Assembly: GCA_963978545.1 (NCBI GenBank)
Contig: OZ021727.1
Location: 44,863,385-44,927,384, forward strand
Origin: Linyphia triangularis
Taxonomy: Eukaryota > Arthropoda > Arachnida > Araneae > Linyphiidae
DNA: 64,000 nt
Direction of reading: 5' to 3'
Shown here: positions 23,420 through 34,100 of the stretch, piece after piece
Layout: each line of letters opens with the position of its first letter
How positions within the stretch are numbered: the first letter of the stretch is position 1
Translations under genes and position numbers: made by a program
The notes under the pieces: model-generated
What the model was told of the DNA's origin: nothing
The model's input: only the letters and a program-made list of their open reading frames with translations
Databases searched by the model: none

Positions 23420-23851
23420 TTGAAAGTGAGACAGCAGAAGGCCAATGAAACTCTTCAAGAATTGGCATCGGATGTAGAAAGACTGTCGCTCCTCGCTTTT
23501 CCAGACTGTCCCTCGGACGTACGAGACGATCTTTCTCTGCAGTATTTCATCGACGCTATTCAAGATCCCGATGTGCAGCAGGCGGTAAGGTTATCCCAAA
23601 ACAAAAACCTGAAGTCGGCCCTCGTGTACGCCATGAGAGTGGAAGCCGCGCAGCTAGCTTCTGGAAAAGACCGACGATATGTGCGTGGTGCATTAGCCGA
23701 GGATTCTTCTGACTTTGTCACCAGTAAGCTTCGAGAACTGGAAAGCAAAATTGATAGAATGATGAGAAGGGAGAAGCTATCCCGGAGCCAGGGATCGAAG
23801 GACCAGAGTCATTTGCTGGCACTGCAAACGGGAAGGGCATCTACGACGTAA
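23420..23851 (+). pseudogene. Gypsy gag, C-terminal capsid and zinc-knuckle region
   Basis: Same frame as the preceding stop-terminated part: ETLQELASDVERLSLLAFP and FIDAIQDPDVQQAV are capsid C-terminal motifs. Toward the end the frame changes: the CCHC zinc knuckle (C-W-H-C, then H, then C; 23814-23855) is in a frame shifted by one relative to the capsid. The later protease frame, after discounting the hAT insertion, is back in the capsid frame, so a compensating pair of indels flanks the knuckle. Confidence 0.75.
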
Positions 23852-24896
23852 CTGCCTTGATTTGAAAAAGAGAAGGGATAACGCTACCACGGAATCTCAA
23901 CAACTGAATCTAAGAAGATGCCATCTCTCCGGGCAGAAGCTTCAATGTAGAACAGGTGAAGCCCGACCAGTCGTTTCCACGTTTCATCCCGACAAGAAGG
24001 AAACCAGGGTTCAGTGGCGGCTCGTGGGTACTAAAAGTGAGGGGGCCCAAATTAACAATTGCATGTCATGGGGGGGGGGGGGACATGCAAATATCAAGAC
24101 ACATGAATTTCATGTAATTTTGTAAATGTTATTTAAATAAATATGGGAAAACAAAACTACAAGATTATTAAACAGTTAAATTATCTAAGCATACTGATAT
24201 CTGATAAAGTAAATATTTCAATAAAAGGAATTATTATTACAAAAACGACGCGACGTTTCGTTTGAGAATGGACGACGTCAGGAAGGGTAAAATGAAATCA
24301 CTTGCATCTTTTGCTTTTGAAAATTAAAAATGAAGCGAAGAATTCCTAGGCAAAAAAGTAAAATACAGGTTTCAAATTATTCAATTGAACGTAAAATTAC
24401 GGCATATCTACTTATAAATTGTTCCGTAAGAAATCCGATACTCATTCACGGTTGAAAATTCCTGGTTTGAAGCTCTTTAGCCGCTTTGCACCCTTTTGTA
24501 TGCGATCTGCCAGGGGCGTAGCCAAGATTTTTTTTCGGGGGGGGGGGGGGCTGAGAAATTATAAATGTCAACTTCGGAAACAATAATTATCATTCAATAA
24601 TTTACAAATCAAAATTAATCAAACTAAAAAACAAATAAACACTTTTTGGGATTGTAATACTTTTAGCACATATAGCATTCACTGGAAAGAAAATGTATTC
24701 GTTAAATGTAGTAATAATCAAATGGCCCTTTCTTTTCACAATCGTGACATTAAGTATCAATATTCATGAATAATATTTGATTAAGAATGCTTTAATGAAA
24801 CACAATAAAAATGCTTTTTAAAATAAGGAAATGAGAAAAAATATCACATTTAAAATAAAGTTTAATAATAGGACAATTGTATTTAATTAAGAGGCA

Positions 24897-25394
24897 TTAC
24901 AAAGTTAAATTGAATTTTCTAACAGTTCCACTGCTGGCAAATTTGTTGAAGACAATCTCGTCTGAAACTGAGCATTGCCTATGGATATTCAGCAAAGCCA
25001 GTCCAGTTAAGCGATTTTCGCTTGTCGTACTTCTAAGATAAGTTTTCAATCTCCGAAGAGTAGAAAAACTTCTCTCAGCTCTGGCTGCTGACACTTGCAG
25101 AATGGATAGGAATTTGAGCAAAATGTATATGCTGGAGAAGATTTTTTGGTCGCATTCATACAGCGACCCAATCGCTGAGTTTGGTAACATTTCGACCGAC
25201 ATCCACTTTCTTTTCCACAGCTCCCATTCGCCTTCAATCACATCTTTGTAAGTAGGAAGATCATCTTCATAAAAGGAGATGCATGTTTCAATATCTTGAA
25301 AACTCTTCCCAACAGTGTGTTGCGGAATAAGGTTTTGCAAGGAAGAAATTGTTTCTTTATAAGGCAAAAAGCGCTCATTTAATGAAGATATCAT
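24897..25394 (-). pseudogene. hAT transposase, C-terminal dimerisation domain fragment
   Basis: A 165-codon open frame ends with the signature SAARAERSFSTLRRLKTYLR followed by STTSENRLTGLALLNIHR, the hAT family dimerisation domain typical of ZMYM/zinc-finger-associated hAT transposases in arthropods. The preceding W-rich helix (GEWELWKRKW) also fits. The BED finger and RNase H-like catalytic core are missing, and no upstream frame was found in the 1.5-kb element, so this is a truncated, non-functional copy. Confidence 0.85.
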
Positions 25395-25625
25395 ATCATC
25401 TAAGTAGGGAGTAAAAATTGTTATTCTATAGTATTCTTCAGTTGTTTTGTAGGCTTTTGTAGGTTGTCTGGTAGGAGAATTCTGAAGTGTTTAACAATGT
25501 GGGATCCGAGCAATGTTGAAAATGTATACAATGCTACTCTTGGAGGTTGGAGATGGCTGCTAAGAAAGAGCCGGTTTGTGGCTTTCTGTACACCCCTTGT
25601 CACCTATTGTACTAGTGAACCAGAG

Positions 25626-25702
25626 TCCCTGGGGGGGGGGGGGAGGGATCATGGACTAGACAAGTACAAGATTCCCCCCCCCCCCCCATCCCCAGGACTC
25701 TG
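25626..25702. repeat. Short palindromic G/C-tract element
   Basis: A left arm cagagtccctggg followed by a G run is mirrored by a C run and ccccaggactctg. No target duplication seen; probably an internal palindrome of the hAT or a tiny MITE. Confidence 0.4.
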
Positions 25703-25737
25703 AAAGCCTTTTGTCGGACGAAAGTCCGCGCCAACGA

Positions 25738-25800
25738 GACTAGACATCGCGTATCACGTCGACTAGACATCGCGTATCACGTCGACTAGACATCACGTCT
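25738..25800 (+). repeat. 23-bp tandem repeat, 2.7 copies
   Basis: Units at 25738, 25761 and a partial at 25784 read gactagacatcgcgtatcac plus gtc. The CpG-rich unit contrasts with the AT-rich surroundings. Confidence 0.85.
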
Positions 25801-25980
25801 GAAGTCTGGAGTGCTACATTCAGGACAGATTCAACTTAATTCGATTCGTTAATAATTCCAGTGCTTTGTCTGTCCAATTTCAAAAAATTAGAAAATAACG
25901 AAAACTTGTGTTAATTTCAAATTTTAATTATCCAAGCATAAATAGATCTATTTCTGACTTTCGAGGTTTGAAAATTTCGG

Positions 25981-26011
<31 letters not shown>

Positions 26012-26340
26012 CCTCATCAGCCACCCCCTGGCTACGCGCCTGCGATCTGCACCCCCTTGCCACTGTCACAAAAAATAAGTGAAAGTATGAAAACCGATGT
26101 CACTTAATTTCTATTCTGTATTTAAGAAAAAGAAAACAAAGAGTTAGGGAAGAGTTATAAAATAAATAAAGTCAAAACCTTGGTTAAAAATTCTGTAGAA
26201 ATCACAGGGGAAAATTTTTCATCAAATATTACATGAATCATAGAAAAAAAAAAAACAAGAAAAAAAAAAAAAAAAAAAAAAAAAAATGCCGACAGCTACA
26301 ATTTCACTTTTCGTAACTTTAGAGTAAATACTTAAATAAA

Positions 26341-27912
26341 TCTATATATTTAATAGGCAATACGTTTTTTGGGGTTAGTCCGTCCGCCTAAACTGCTCAA
26401 CCAATTTCAATGATCAAGGTGTCATTTTAAAGGAAATAAGCTGTAGATTTGCCAAAACGTGCCAAAATAATTTATTAACACTTTATTAATTAGTTAAATT
26501 TCAATATTTTTCATCATTAAGCTACTACAAAGCCTCAAGGATTTTGAATATATGAATGGCAACATCCTTACGTATGTAAACAACGAACCCGTTGCTAATT
26601 TTAAAGCTCTTTTTAAACTCTTCGTTTCAAAATTGATTTTTTCTGTTTTTCTGAAGCATTTTTGTATTAGAGTAATTATTATTTTGAAGTATCTCTATCC
26701 AGAAAATGCCTCGCGTTGGACGTCGTTCTCTAACGGGGCGACGTGAACGAAACAATCACTCTCGGCGTAATACGTCTATGGCCAATTGTATGTTGCAGCA
26801 AGCCGAGCACGATCTTTTGATAGTTTAAGATTTTATGTCTCTGATACAAATGAGCAGGGGCATTTAAAATGTGATGAGCGTATCTTTACAAAAAACGTAG
26901 TTTATAGAGAACTTCTTTAAATTTTTTTATTATAAGTCTATTGTAATATTTTGAATAGTTTAGTCTTATTTATACTATTTGAATGCTACTGTTTAAAAGA
27001 TTAAGATAATGTGGATGGGTTTTATATATATTTAGGAAGTGTGCATTAATTGTTTTGCATATATAAAAATGTAAAAATTATTTGTTTTGTTACAGATGTA
27101 TATTACTTAGAAATCTATGATTGCTGTACTGATTTAGACTCTGTCAGGCGTGCTTCAGAAACAGGATACATCTCTGGCTAATTAATGCTCTCTTTAAAAT
27201 TTTAATTAAATATAAATATTTTTGGCTTAGTTTATTATTAGAGCTAATACCTAATGTTCTTAAAAGGTGTACCAGGATGGAATTGGGTCCTTATCTATAA
27301 ACATTTACATTTATTGTTCTAATTTGCAAACAATAAATTTTTTTAAATGCCATTAAATTTAATTGGTTATATTTCAGGAATTAATGGACATTACAATGTT
27401 ATCCTAAAGGATTGTGTTCAAAATCTATAAAGAATGTTAGAGCATGCGAATTATAACTTCCTTCTCTGTCGATAAACAAAAATCCACTCTATCCTTAATA
27501 CAACTACTCTTTAATTAAAATTTTACTATTCTGTTTATGTAAACTTGAATTTTCCGAGCTTAGTGAGGCGTTTGTATCCCAACCCAAGTGAGGCATTCAG
27601 GGGTTGGTGAGTGTAGCTCGCGTTGTTTTTTATCAGAATAAATAAAAGATATTGGGACTTCAATGTAAGGGCATAGCTAATGAAGTTTTAAGTCAGAATG
27701 TTGGCGGATAGTATATTTAACTTTCTATTATGAAACTTGCAATTTGGGTGTTTTCTCTATTAGGCCTTACACTAAATTTATAAAAATGTGCTTAAATTTT
27801 TTATGGCTGGCAAACCTGTTTGAGCGCAGCAAGATGTTTTAACCTCAATCCGAGCGCAACGAGGCGTTTGGGGGTTGGCGAGCGTTAGCGAGCAGGGGGC
27901 GAAGCCCCCTAG
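26341..27912 (+). mobile_element. Non-autonomous Helitron, 1.57 kb, inside the outer hAT
   Basis: Begins TCTATATATTTAATAGG after an A (26340). Ends with a GGGGGC-gaa-GCCCCC hairpin (27895-27909) and CTAG followed by T, i.e. the classical 5'-TC ... hairpin-CTRR-3' Helitron structure inserted between A and T. The gcgag-rich 3' region matches the Helitron at 34101. A fragment near 26706 reads MPRVGRRSLTGRRERNN, possibly a leftover of the Helitron protein start. No Rep or helicase domain remains. Confidence 0.8.
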
Positions 27913-28259
27913 TCATTTTATAATGTTTCAAAATAATTTAAATAAATCCTTTTAAAGACATCGGTATTGCTCCTAATATTCACGTCAATGATATTTCATG
28001 AATCAATTCATGCAAAATAATTTTGGCTTAACAGTAGAACTAATGAAAAATGCCATTAACTTAGAATGTGCAATATTTATAAATTTGCAACCAAAGTCAA
28101 AGGTATTGTTATATTGACCAGTCCAACAGTTTTAATTTAAATTCATGAAAAAATGAATAATTACTTGATTTGAGGATGAATAATTACTTGAAAAATGCAT
28201 TGCATATGCATCTAAATTTGAGATGTCTACTTACATTGAAACCAACCTGCAAAACATCC

Positions 28260-29420
28260 TGTTGGCCGGCTTATTCAAGTCCAGCTAACATATTTCCTTT
28301 TGTAAAAAGGGACGTTAGTTAAGTGGTCTCAAACCTAAGTTGGAATGTTATAGGGAGCTTTAGTTGTTAGAAGCGCAGCTGGTAAAAGATAAATCTCTTC
28401 GATTGGAAAGTCGGTCCTGACATGGCGCTGCATAAATTCGACTCGTTTGGGGTGAATTTGACATATAGGGACAATATGCGTTTGTATGCAATTTTATACG
28501 GATTGTTCGTTAAGGGACGGGGGTCAGCGATATTGTACACCTGGAATGTTAGGATCATAACAATGAAATTTACCCTCCAACCACTGAAATCCCGGGAAAG
28601 TTTACGGGTGGGACTTGATTCCCCCGGACGCAGGATTATTGGATAAAACCCAAAAGTATGGTTTTAAGATAAAGGTAGGCCTTATTGGCTGTTAAGGAAG
28701 CCTAGGGGTTTAGATTGGTTAATCGGAAAAACCCGCCTTCCTTGGGATCGCGGTAAACGGAAACAGGGGAAAAAATTAAGGAGACGAGAGATGAAATTGA
28801 GAGATATAGGAGGCTCAACTTGGAGGCCTGAGGGAAATTTTAGCTCGATGCTGTATCCTCTTTGTGGATTATCCGGAATTGAGAAGTCCGGATCCGTAAT
28901 TGCTATGTGGGTGTGCCACTACTGATGTCGCCAGAACGACCGTCACAACGGTAAGTGTTCTCATGTTTTCTCCCATGCGTAAGCATCAGATGCAACTCAG
29001 TTGATTTATCTATTTTTAGTACTAATTGCGTAGGAAATAGAAATTGTTATAATTTTATGATTTAATAGGAGTAATTAGTATAGGATGTAGGATTGAATTA
29101 ATAGAAATTGAATGTAGGAAATGGTGAATCACTTGTGCTTGTAATTGTAGCCAAGGTCCGTTATAAAGGGACAAATTGGGAATTTATGTAGAATGATTTT
29201 ATGTAGTATAATAAATATTTATTCTCGTTAACCCTGTCTGATCCAATTGTGTTGTACTCCACTAGTATGATAAAAGGGCCGTTGAATTAGACTTTTTACC
29301 AATCAGTGGAACCCTTCAGGAGGGGTTCGTTTCAGGTAAATTCTTAAGTTAATTACTAAGAGTGTTGCACTCCTAACTGGATAGCCCTCTTAAACAATCC
29401 GATGGGGCTCGATTCGACGA
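28260..29420. repeat. Unclassified, less AT-rich block, possibly a solo LTR
   Basis: Higher GC than its surroundings. It includes an AATAAA-bearing stretch (about 29210) and at 29309 tggaacccttcaggaggggttcg, which could be a primer-binding-like or palindromic site. No direct repeats bound it and no open frame is recognised. The LTR idea is an inference. Confidence 0.25.
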
Positions 29421-30653
29421 CGTTTCACATGTGAATTGAATATATTGCCTCTGGTCAATGAGTTTTGACATAGTGATTGTTAAAAATAGGTGTTTTACCG
29501 TGATTCTTGATATTTTGAAAAGAAGTTGAGCAAACATGGAACTCGCTTCAAATTTGAATATTTTATTTAATTCAGAATTTATTTTGAGAATTGGATCCTA
29601 CCTGAGTTAAGAATAAACATCGTTTCTTCAATTTTAAGAATGCACAAATTTTATTTGACAATTTCAAATTGCTTGTATGATTTTTGTTTTTAAAGGGTGT
29701 AGGTTCATGACTCAGATTCTTTACTAAATGCTCATGAATTTTTTTTTCTGGTAACAGTAACTAGGTTTGCTTTATCTACATTTTACATATTATTTGAGAG
29801 AGGGGGGGGGGGGGGCGTTGAAAATTCTGTAACTGTGACGTTTATCTTTTATCAGTGTCTAGTGGAGCCACTTATTTAGAGATGAACATTTTTTATTCTC
29901 AGTATAGAAATTCTTCCGTTGATGGCATCGGATTGTAAGTTACGTTAATAATTTAATAGGATATCAAATATTAATGTGAGACAAATCACTTCTTCCGATC
30001 ATATGGACGACACATAAATAATCAAACATTTTTCGGGAAAAAAGTAAGTATCTAAATAATAACAATTTGCAGAGAAAATCTTACTCTTACATTTTGAAAA
30101 ACAAAGAGAGAAAATGAATGCAATGGATATTTATTGTAGCCACTTTTTTCGTACCTTCATACTAGAGGACCAACGTGCAATCGCCGTCTCTACAAAAAAT
30201 GGCCATTCCTTTACAGAGAAGTCCACCCCAGAGCAGAGCAATCAGGGATGTTTTAGAAATTTTGTATTTAGGCTTTGGCGAAACAGGATGTCACGTGAAA
30301 GTCGCAACCTTATATGCCATATCGGTTTCAAATTCAAGGTCGTCCGACGAAAGGGTCATTTTGTCCCCAGGAAAACTAGCATCTTAAGAGAAGGGTCGCT
30401 TTTTTGCAGTAATGATCGTGATTGATTAACATTTTTTCGAGTTTGCTGCAAGAGCTCCCTGCTCCCTTCACAATAGTTAATGTCTAATGACAGAATAAAT
30501 AAGTTTTAAGCTTTTTTTTTTTTTAAATATTAAAAAAATCCCACAACAAAACAATATTAACAAGCATATATGTTAAGTGGGGCCAGGGTCCAAAAAAGTG
30601 AGGGGGCCCAGGCCCCCCCCTGGCCCCCTGCACCAGCCGCCACTGCCAGGGTT

Positions 30654-31094
30654 TATTCGTGAAGGGGGAGATCAACGGAACTCCATGTCATCTAATCGTC
30701 GATTCGGGAGCGAACGTTACGATCGTAAGGACGGACGTGGCTTGTCGCCTGAACAGCCGACTCCTCTACACAGCGCCCTCTGTTTCTCTACAAACTGTGT
30801 CTGGTGGTAATATCTCTGTGCATGGGAAATTGCAAGTGAACATTGCCCTTGGATTTAACACCTACAAGCACACCGTTTATGTTGCCGAAATTGTAGATCC
30901 GTGCATTCTCGGACTAGACTTTTTGAAGAAAAATGGAATTACGCTGAATTTTGAGAAAAGCAAGCTGCAAACATGGAGAGGCGAAGTTCCTTTGCACGAT
31001 CTAGACATGCAAGAGCTGTGCGTATATCGGATTGTAGCTCATGAAGAAAATGTCATAGAGAATGCTGAAAAGTCCACATCTATGAAAAGTACCT
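30654..31094 (+). pseudogene. Gypsy aspartic protease
   Basis: From 30659 the frame encodes GTPCHLIVDSGANVTIVR, a retropepsin active site (DSGA), followed by a second conserved hydrophobic block with CILGLDFLKKNGI (the C-terminal ILG motif). It lies immediately downstream of the outer hAT target duplication. The open frame runs on through the SINE to 31645 but that part is not protease. Confidence 0.85.
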
Positions 31095-31106
31095 CTCAAG
31101 CCCCGG

Positions 31107-31283
31107 TTGGTTGTATTCAGATTATCTGGCGCCGTCAGCAACACGAGGGCTATAATGCGCCGAAACATTTCGTCATTAGACAAGCCAACATACATTTACA
31201 AACACCCATGCCAACACGGGACTCGAACCCGCAACCTCGCGGTCTAGAAGCTAGCACGCTAACCACTATACCGTTTGGTCGGC
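31107..31283 (-). mobile_element. tRNA-derived SINE, copy 1, in gypsy
   Basis: On the minus strand it begins with a tRNA-like region containing an A-box (tagtggttagcgtg) and a B-box (gggttcgagtccc), followed by a non-tRNA body and an ACCA tail. Perfect 12-bp direct repeats ctcaagccccgg flank it (31095-31106 and 31284-31295). It is about 95 percent identical to the copy at 32734. Confidence 0.9.
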
Positions 31284-31469
31284 CTCAAGCCCCGGAAAGA
31301 GAACCGAAGAAAGCAACGTTGATGAAACCCTCCCAAGATGATGTTCGGTTGAATGGGAATGGGAACGCTCTTTCCGGGAGTTCATGTCCGGAGAGCAGAC
31401 GACATTCATCTAAAACGGAGTTCAAATCTTATCAACAACCAATCTCAAAATCATGTAATCAGCAAGATG

Positions 31470-31645
31470 GGGACCAGAAACTTTCACCGCTTCTGTTGGC
31501 ATACGGGAGTGCAACTCAGGAGACCACCGGATTTTCTCCATCTCTAAAGATGTTTGGAAGAGATCTTAGGCTCCCCTGCAACCTCCTCTTTGGAAAACCA
31601 CCGGACACTCCTTCCTCGCCTGTCCAGTATCTAGATTCTAGATGA
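31470..31645 (+). pseudogene. Gypsy integrase, piece before a frame break
   Basis: Encodes LSPLLLAYGSATQETTGFSP followed by LKMFGRDLRLPCNLLFG, the end of the integrase catalytic region. Everything between the protease and this point (reverse transcriptase, RNase H, H2C2 finger, DDE core) is missing, so an internal deletion lies between about 31300 and 31460. The frame stops at 31643-31645 in a short duplicated tctaga sequence. Confidence 0.75.
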
Positions 31646-31649
31646 TCTG

Positions 31650-31964
31650 CAGGCACGTTTGGAAGCCGTACATCGGTTCACCAGAGAGAGAAACAACATC
31701 ATGACGGAGCGCATGAAGATCCGGTACGATGCCAAAGCCACGGACCGTTCATTCCAGGAAGGTGACAAGGTGTGGTTATGGAACCCTAAACGTCGGAAAG
31801 GACTCTCCCCTAAGTTCCAGACGAACTGGGAAGGGCCGTATGGGGTCCTTAAGAAGATCAACGACGTCGTGGTGAGAATTCAACGGACACCTTCCTGTAA
31901 ACCTAGAGTTGTACACTACAATAGGCTAGCCCCATATTATGGTAGAAGTCATTGCATGGCTTAA
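31650..31964 (+). pseudogene. Gypsy integrase C-terminal (GPY/F-type) domain
   Basis: A shifted frame continues the protein: EGDKVWLWNPKRRKGLSPKF, then the WEGPYGVLKKINDVVVRIQ block and VVHYNRLAPYYG, the GPY/F-type chromatin-binding C-terminus of gypsy integrases, ending TAA at 31962-31964. It is followed by the polypurine tract. Confidence 0.85.
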
Positions 31965-31995
31965 GGACTTCACTGCCCGAGACGTGCAGTCTTTA

Positions 31996-32007
31996 AGAAG
32001 GGGGAAA
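31996..32007 (+). promoter_or_regulatory. Gypsy polypurine tract
   Basis: agaagggggaaa directly precedes the 3' LTR, where plus-strand DNA synthesis is primed in LTR elements. Confidence 0.75.
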
Positions 32008-32466
32008 TGTTGCACAAATTGTCTGTATATAGTGTAAATAGTGACGTATTAATTTAAAATTCTATTGTAATTTATTTTTATCTTATTTTATTTTTTTAAC
32101 AGCGATTATACAGGTTAGAAAAGGTGGCAACACCTAAAGCAATCGAGAAATTTCGAGACGTTTCTTTTCCGACGAATTGGCTGGAAATTTATCGATTGTT
32201 CTCTCGCGCCAAGTATAAATAAGACTGTAGATCGGGAAAGTTTTCAGATTGACTTCGGACTTCGTTGAAAGCTGATCGCTTTGTTTACCTATTGGAGTGA
32301 GCTTGTATAATCGCTGAATTCGAAATTGTTTTTGCTGAAGCTTGTGTTGAAGCTTGAGAGTGACCGTTGCCTTTGAATAAATTTTGTGAGTTTTCTGAAG
32401 AGAGAATAAATATTTTTATACCGTAAAAACTGTGCCATCATTGCCTCAGTGGAAAAATTTATAACA
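32008..32466 (+). repeat. Gypsy 3' LTR
   Basis: A 459-bp copy of the 5' LTR with one difference (32070). It ends ATAACA and is followed by atattattcttg. Confidence 0.93.
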
Positions 32467-32733
32467 ATATTATTCTTGACTAAACTAGGCTTGTGAAACA
32501 TTCACAACTTTCAATTACACTATAATGCTGATTATTGCATTTAATTTTGACGTGAAATAGTGTTATTTACCGTTTTAATATTTTCATTCAATTAAATAAA
32601 AATGGACAATTTGGAGATATTTTTACTTGGACCAAAAAATAAATAAAATAAAAAGTAAAATTTAAAAAAAAAAACCCCGCTAATTTGGCGAAATACTTTT
32701 TGACAAGTCTTACATTATCCTTTCTTGTAAGTG

Positions 32734-32913
32734 CCGACCAAACGGTATAGTGGTTAGCGTGCTAGCTTCTAGACCACGAGGTTGCGGGTTCGAGTCCCGT
32801 GTATGGAATGGGTGTTTGTAAATGTATGTTGGCTTGTCTAATGACGAATGTTTCGGCGCATTATAGCCCTCGTGTTGCTGACGACGCCAGATAATCTGAA
32901 AACAACCAACCAA
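32734..32913 (+). mobile_element. tRNA-derived SINE, copy 2
   Basis: A-box and B-box tRNA-like head, shared 3' body and an (ACCA)n tail. The 15-bp direct repeats cctttcttgtaagtg (32719-32733 and 32914-32928) prove retroposition. The tRNA-like head is part of the SINE, not a tRNA gene, because it has no pairing acceptor stem. Confidence 0.9.
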
Positions 32914-32928
32914 CCTTTCTTGTAAGTG

Positions 32929-33727
32929 AAACAAAAGAGAAACAGTTCTTGGTCATTGATGGATGATGCTCAAGGGTAGAGAACTGTTAAAAACATTCGT
33001 TTTTAAATTTTCACACCTTTATTGCAGACTACTTTTTACGTTCAATTACCATATGTATACATAGGGAAATGAAAGTATAGTATTCGGTCCACACAAAAAA
33101 ATTGCGATTTTTTTTTTTTTTAAATTTTATTTCTCCACATTTTGAAACATCCTGATCTTAAAAAAGTGATCGAGAAAAAATGTCTCTTTGTATGTATGTG
33201 GTCAGCATAGCTCCCGAACAAATTGATCTACTATGTTCAAATTTGATATGCGGGTTGGTGATGGCACAAGGACCTATTATTAAAGTTTTCGTCAAAATCG
33301 CGCATGCGCATAAGGTAGCTGCCATAAAAAAAAAATCAGGTTTTTCAATGATTGCTAAAAAACGGCTCTAACGATTTTGATCAAAATCGCTGTGGTAATG
33401 CCTTTTAAGTTGTTCTAAACATCCCAATCTCCGAAATTCCCGTAAAACTGCTTTAATGGCTTAAAAAGTTGAAAAACGAATGCCTTCAACACAGAGTTCT
33501 CTTTGCTTGAACATAGCTAATCGATCAGTTTTTCTTCTCTCCGCAGTATCACTTATAAGAAAGGATAATAAAAGAATTATTGCAAAAAATATCGGCAATC
33601 GGGCCATTTTTTCTAAATGAATGATATATAAAAATAATAAATGACACAAATCCAAGTCAATATTATAGGGTAATTGAAAGTTTTGCGATGTTCCACACCC
33701 CCTTATTTAAATGCAGATGTTAAATAA

Positions 33728-33765
<38 letters not shown>

Positions 33766-34100
33766 GAAGACTGAAAAAGAATACTTTCATTACCTGATGT
33801 TAACATATGGGTAATTGAAAGTAAAAAATTGCTTTAATAAATCAAGTTCATCATAAATAATAATCGCAAACTAAAATTACGTTTTTAGCACGTTATCTGT
33901 CACACCCTAATTCATTGACGTTTTGTAAACGGCGAACAATTGCTTTTCACAAAATTTACATCAGCTGATTCTTTCATGTTTCAAAATCTTATATCTTGGG
34001 AAGTTGTTTCGATTTTAATAAACGAAATTTATTAAAATGAAACCATTGGACTATAAAACTGGACAATAACTCTTTGTTTGAGTTACACAATTAATGTATA
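32929..34100. other. Spacer with one small ORF
   Basis: Includes phrases such as ggtcagcatagctcccgaac (33197 region) and the aacggctctaacgattttgatc segment (about 33362) shared inverted with 7340-7390, so much of 33100-33420 is an old repeat. A (TAA)n microsatellite lies near 33744-33765. Confidence 0.4.
33461..33607 (-). CDS. Candidate small secreted peptide, 48 codons
   Basis: ATG in a favourable aaaaATGG context opens MARLPIFFAIILLLSFLISD, a textbook signal peptide (basic start, long hydrophobic core, small residues), then a basic stretch with a single cysteine, and stops at TAA. It could be a short secreted product, a first exon missing its splice site in my reading, or chance. No family recognised and only one cysteine, so it does not resemble a disulfide-rich peptide. 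Confidence 0.3.
   Translation of the reverse strand: MARLPIFFAIILLLSFLISDTAERRKTDRLAMFKQRELCVEGIRFSTF

Larger units (their letters stand above)
24511..26042 (-). mobile_element. Inner hAT element, 1.5 kb, nested in the outer hAT
   Basis: The ends are caggggcgtagcc at 24511 and caggcgcgtagcc on the minus strand from 26042, flanked by perfect 8-bp cgatctgc (24503-24510 and 26043-26050). It carries the C-terminal part of a hAT transposase on the minus strand, G/C tracts, a 23-bp tandem repeat and an A run near its right end. Confidence 0.85.
24012..30645. mobile_element. Outer hAT element, 6.6 kb, inserted in gypsy
   Basis: Ends are CAGTGGCGGCTCGTGGG at 24012 and, on the minus strand from 30645, CAGTGGCGGCTGGTGC. 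Both subterminal regions also contain aaaagtgagggggccc-like phrases. It is flanked by perfect 8-bp copies of ccagggtt (24004-24011 and 30646-30653), the hAT duplication length. No transposase of its own is evident; the transposase fragment present belongs to the inner hAT. It also holds a Helitron and a non-AT-rich block. Confidence 0.85.
22065..32466 (+). mobile_element. Gypsy-type LTR retrotransposon, non-autonomous, with nested insertions
   Basis: Two 459-bp LTRs (TG...CA) flank a primer-binding site, gag, an aspartic protease and the last part of integrase. Reverse transcriptase, RNase H and the integrase core are absent between about 31300 and 31460. The interior is interrupted by a 6634-bp hAT element (24012-30645) and a SINE (31107-31283). 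Gag has an in-frame stop and a frame change. LTR identity (one difference in 459) suggests a recent event, in tension with the damaged interior. No target duplication is visible (agca before, atat after). Confidence 0.9.

Noticed and set aside
25738..25800. Possible CRISPR-like array
   Set aside because: Contiguous 23-bp tandem units without spacers, in a eukaryotic transposon.
30114..30425. 103-codon frame inside the outer hAT
   Set aside because: Composition less AT-rich but no domain recognised and overlaps a second frame; could be an unknown fragment, not supportable as a gene.
32734..32810. Looks like a tRNA gene with A- and B-box
   Set aside because: No pairing acceptor stem; same sequence recurs with a common 3' body, ACCA tail and direct repeats, so it is a SINE head.
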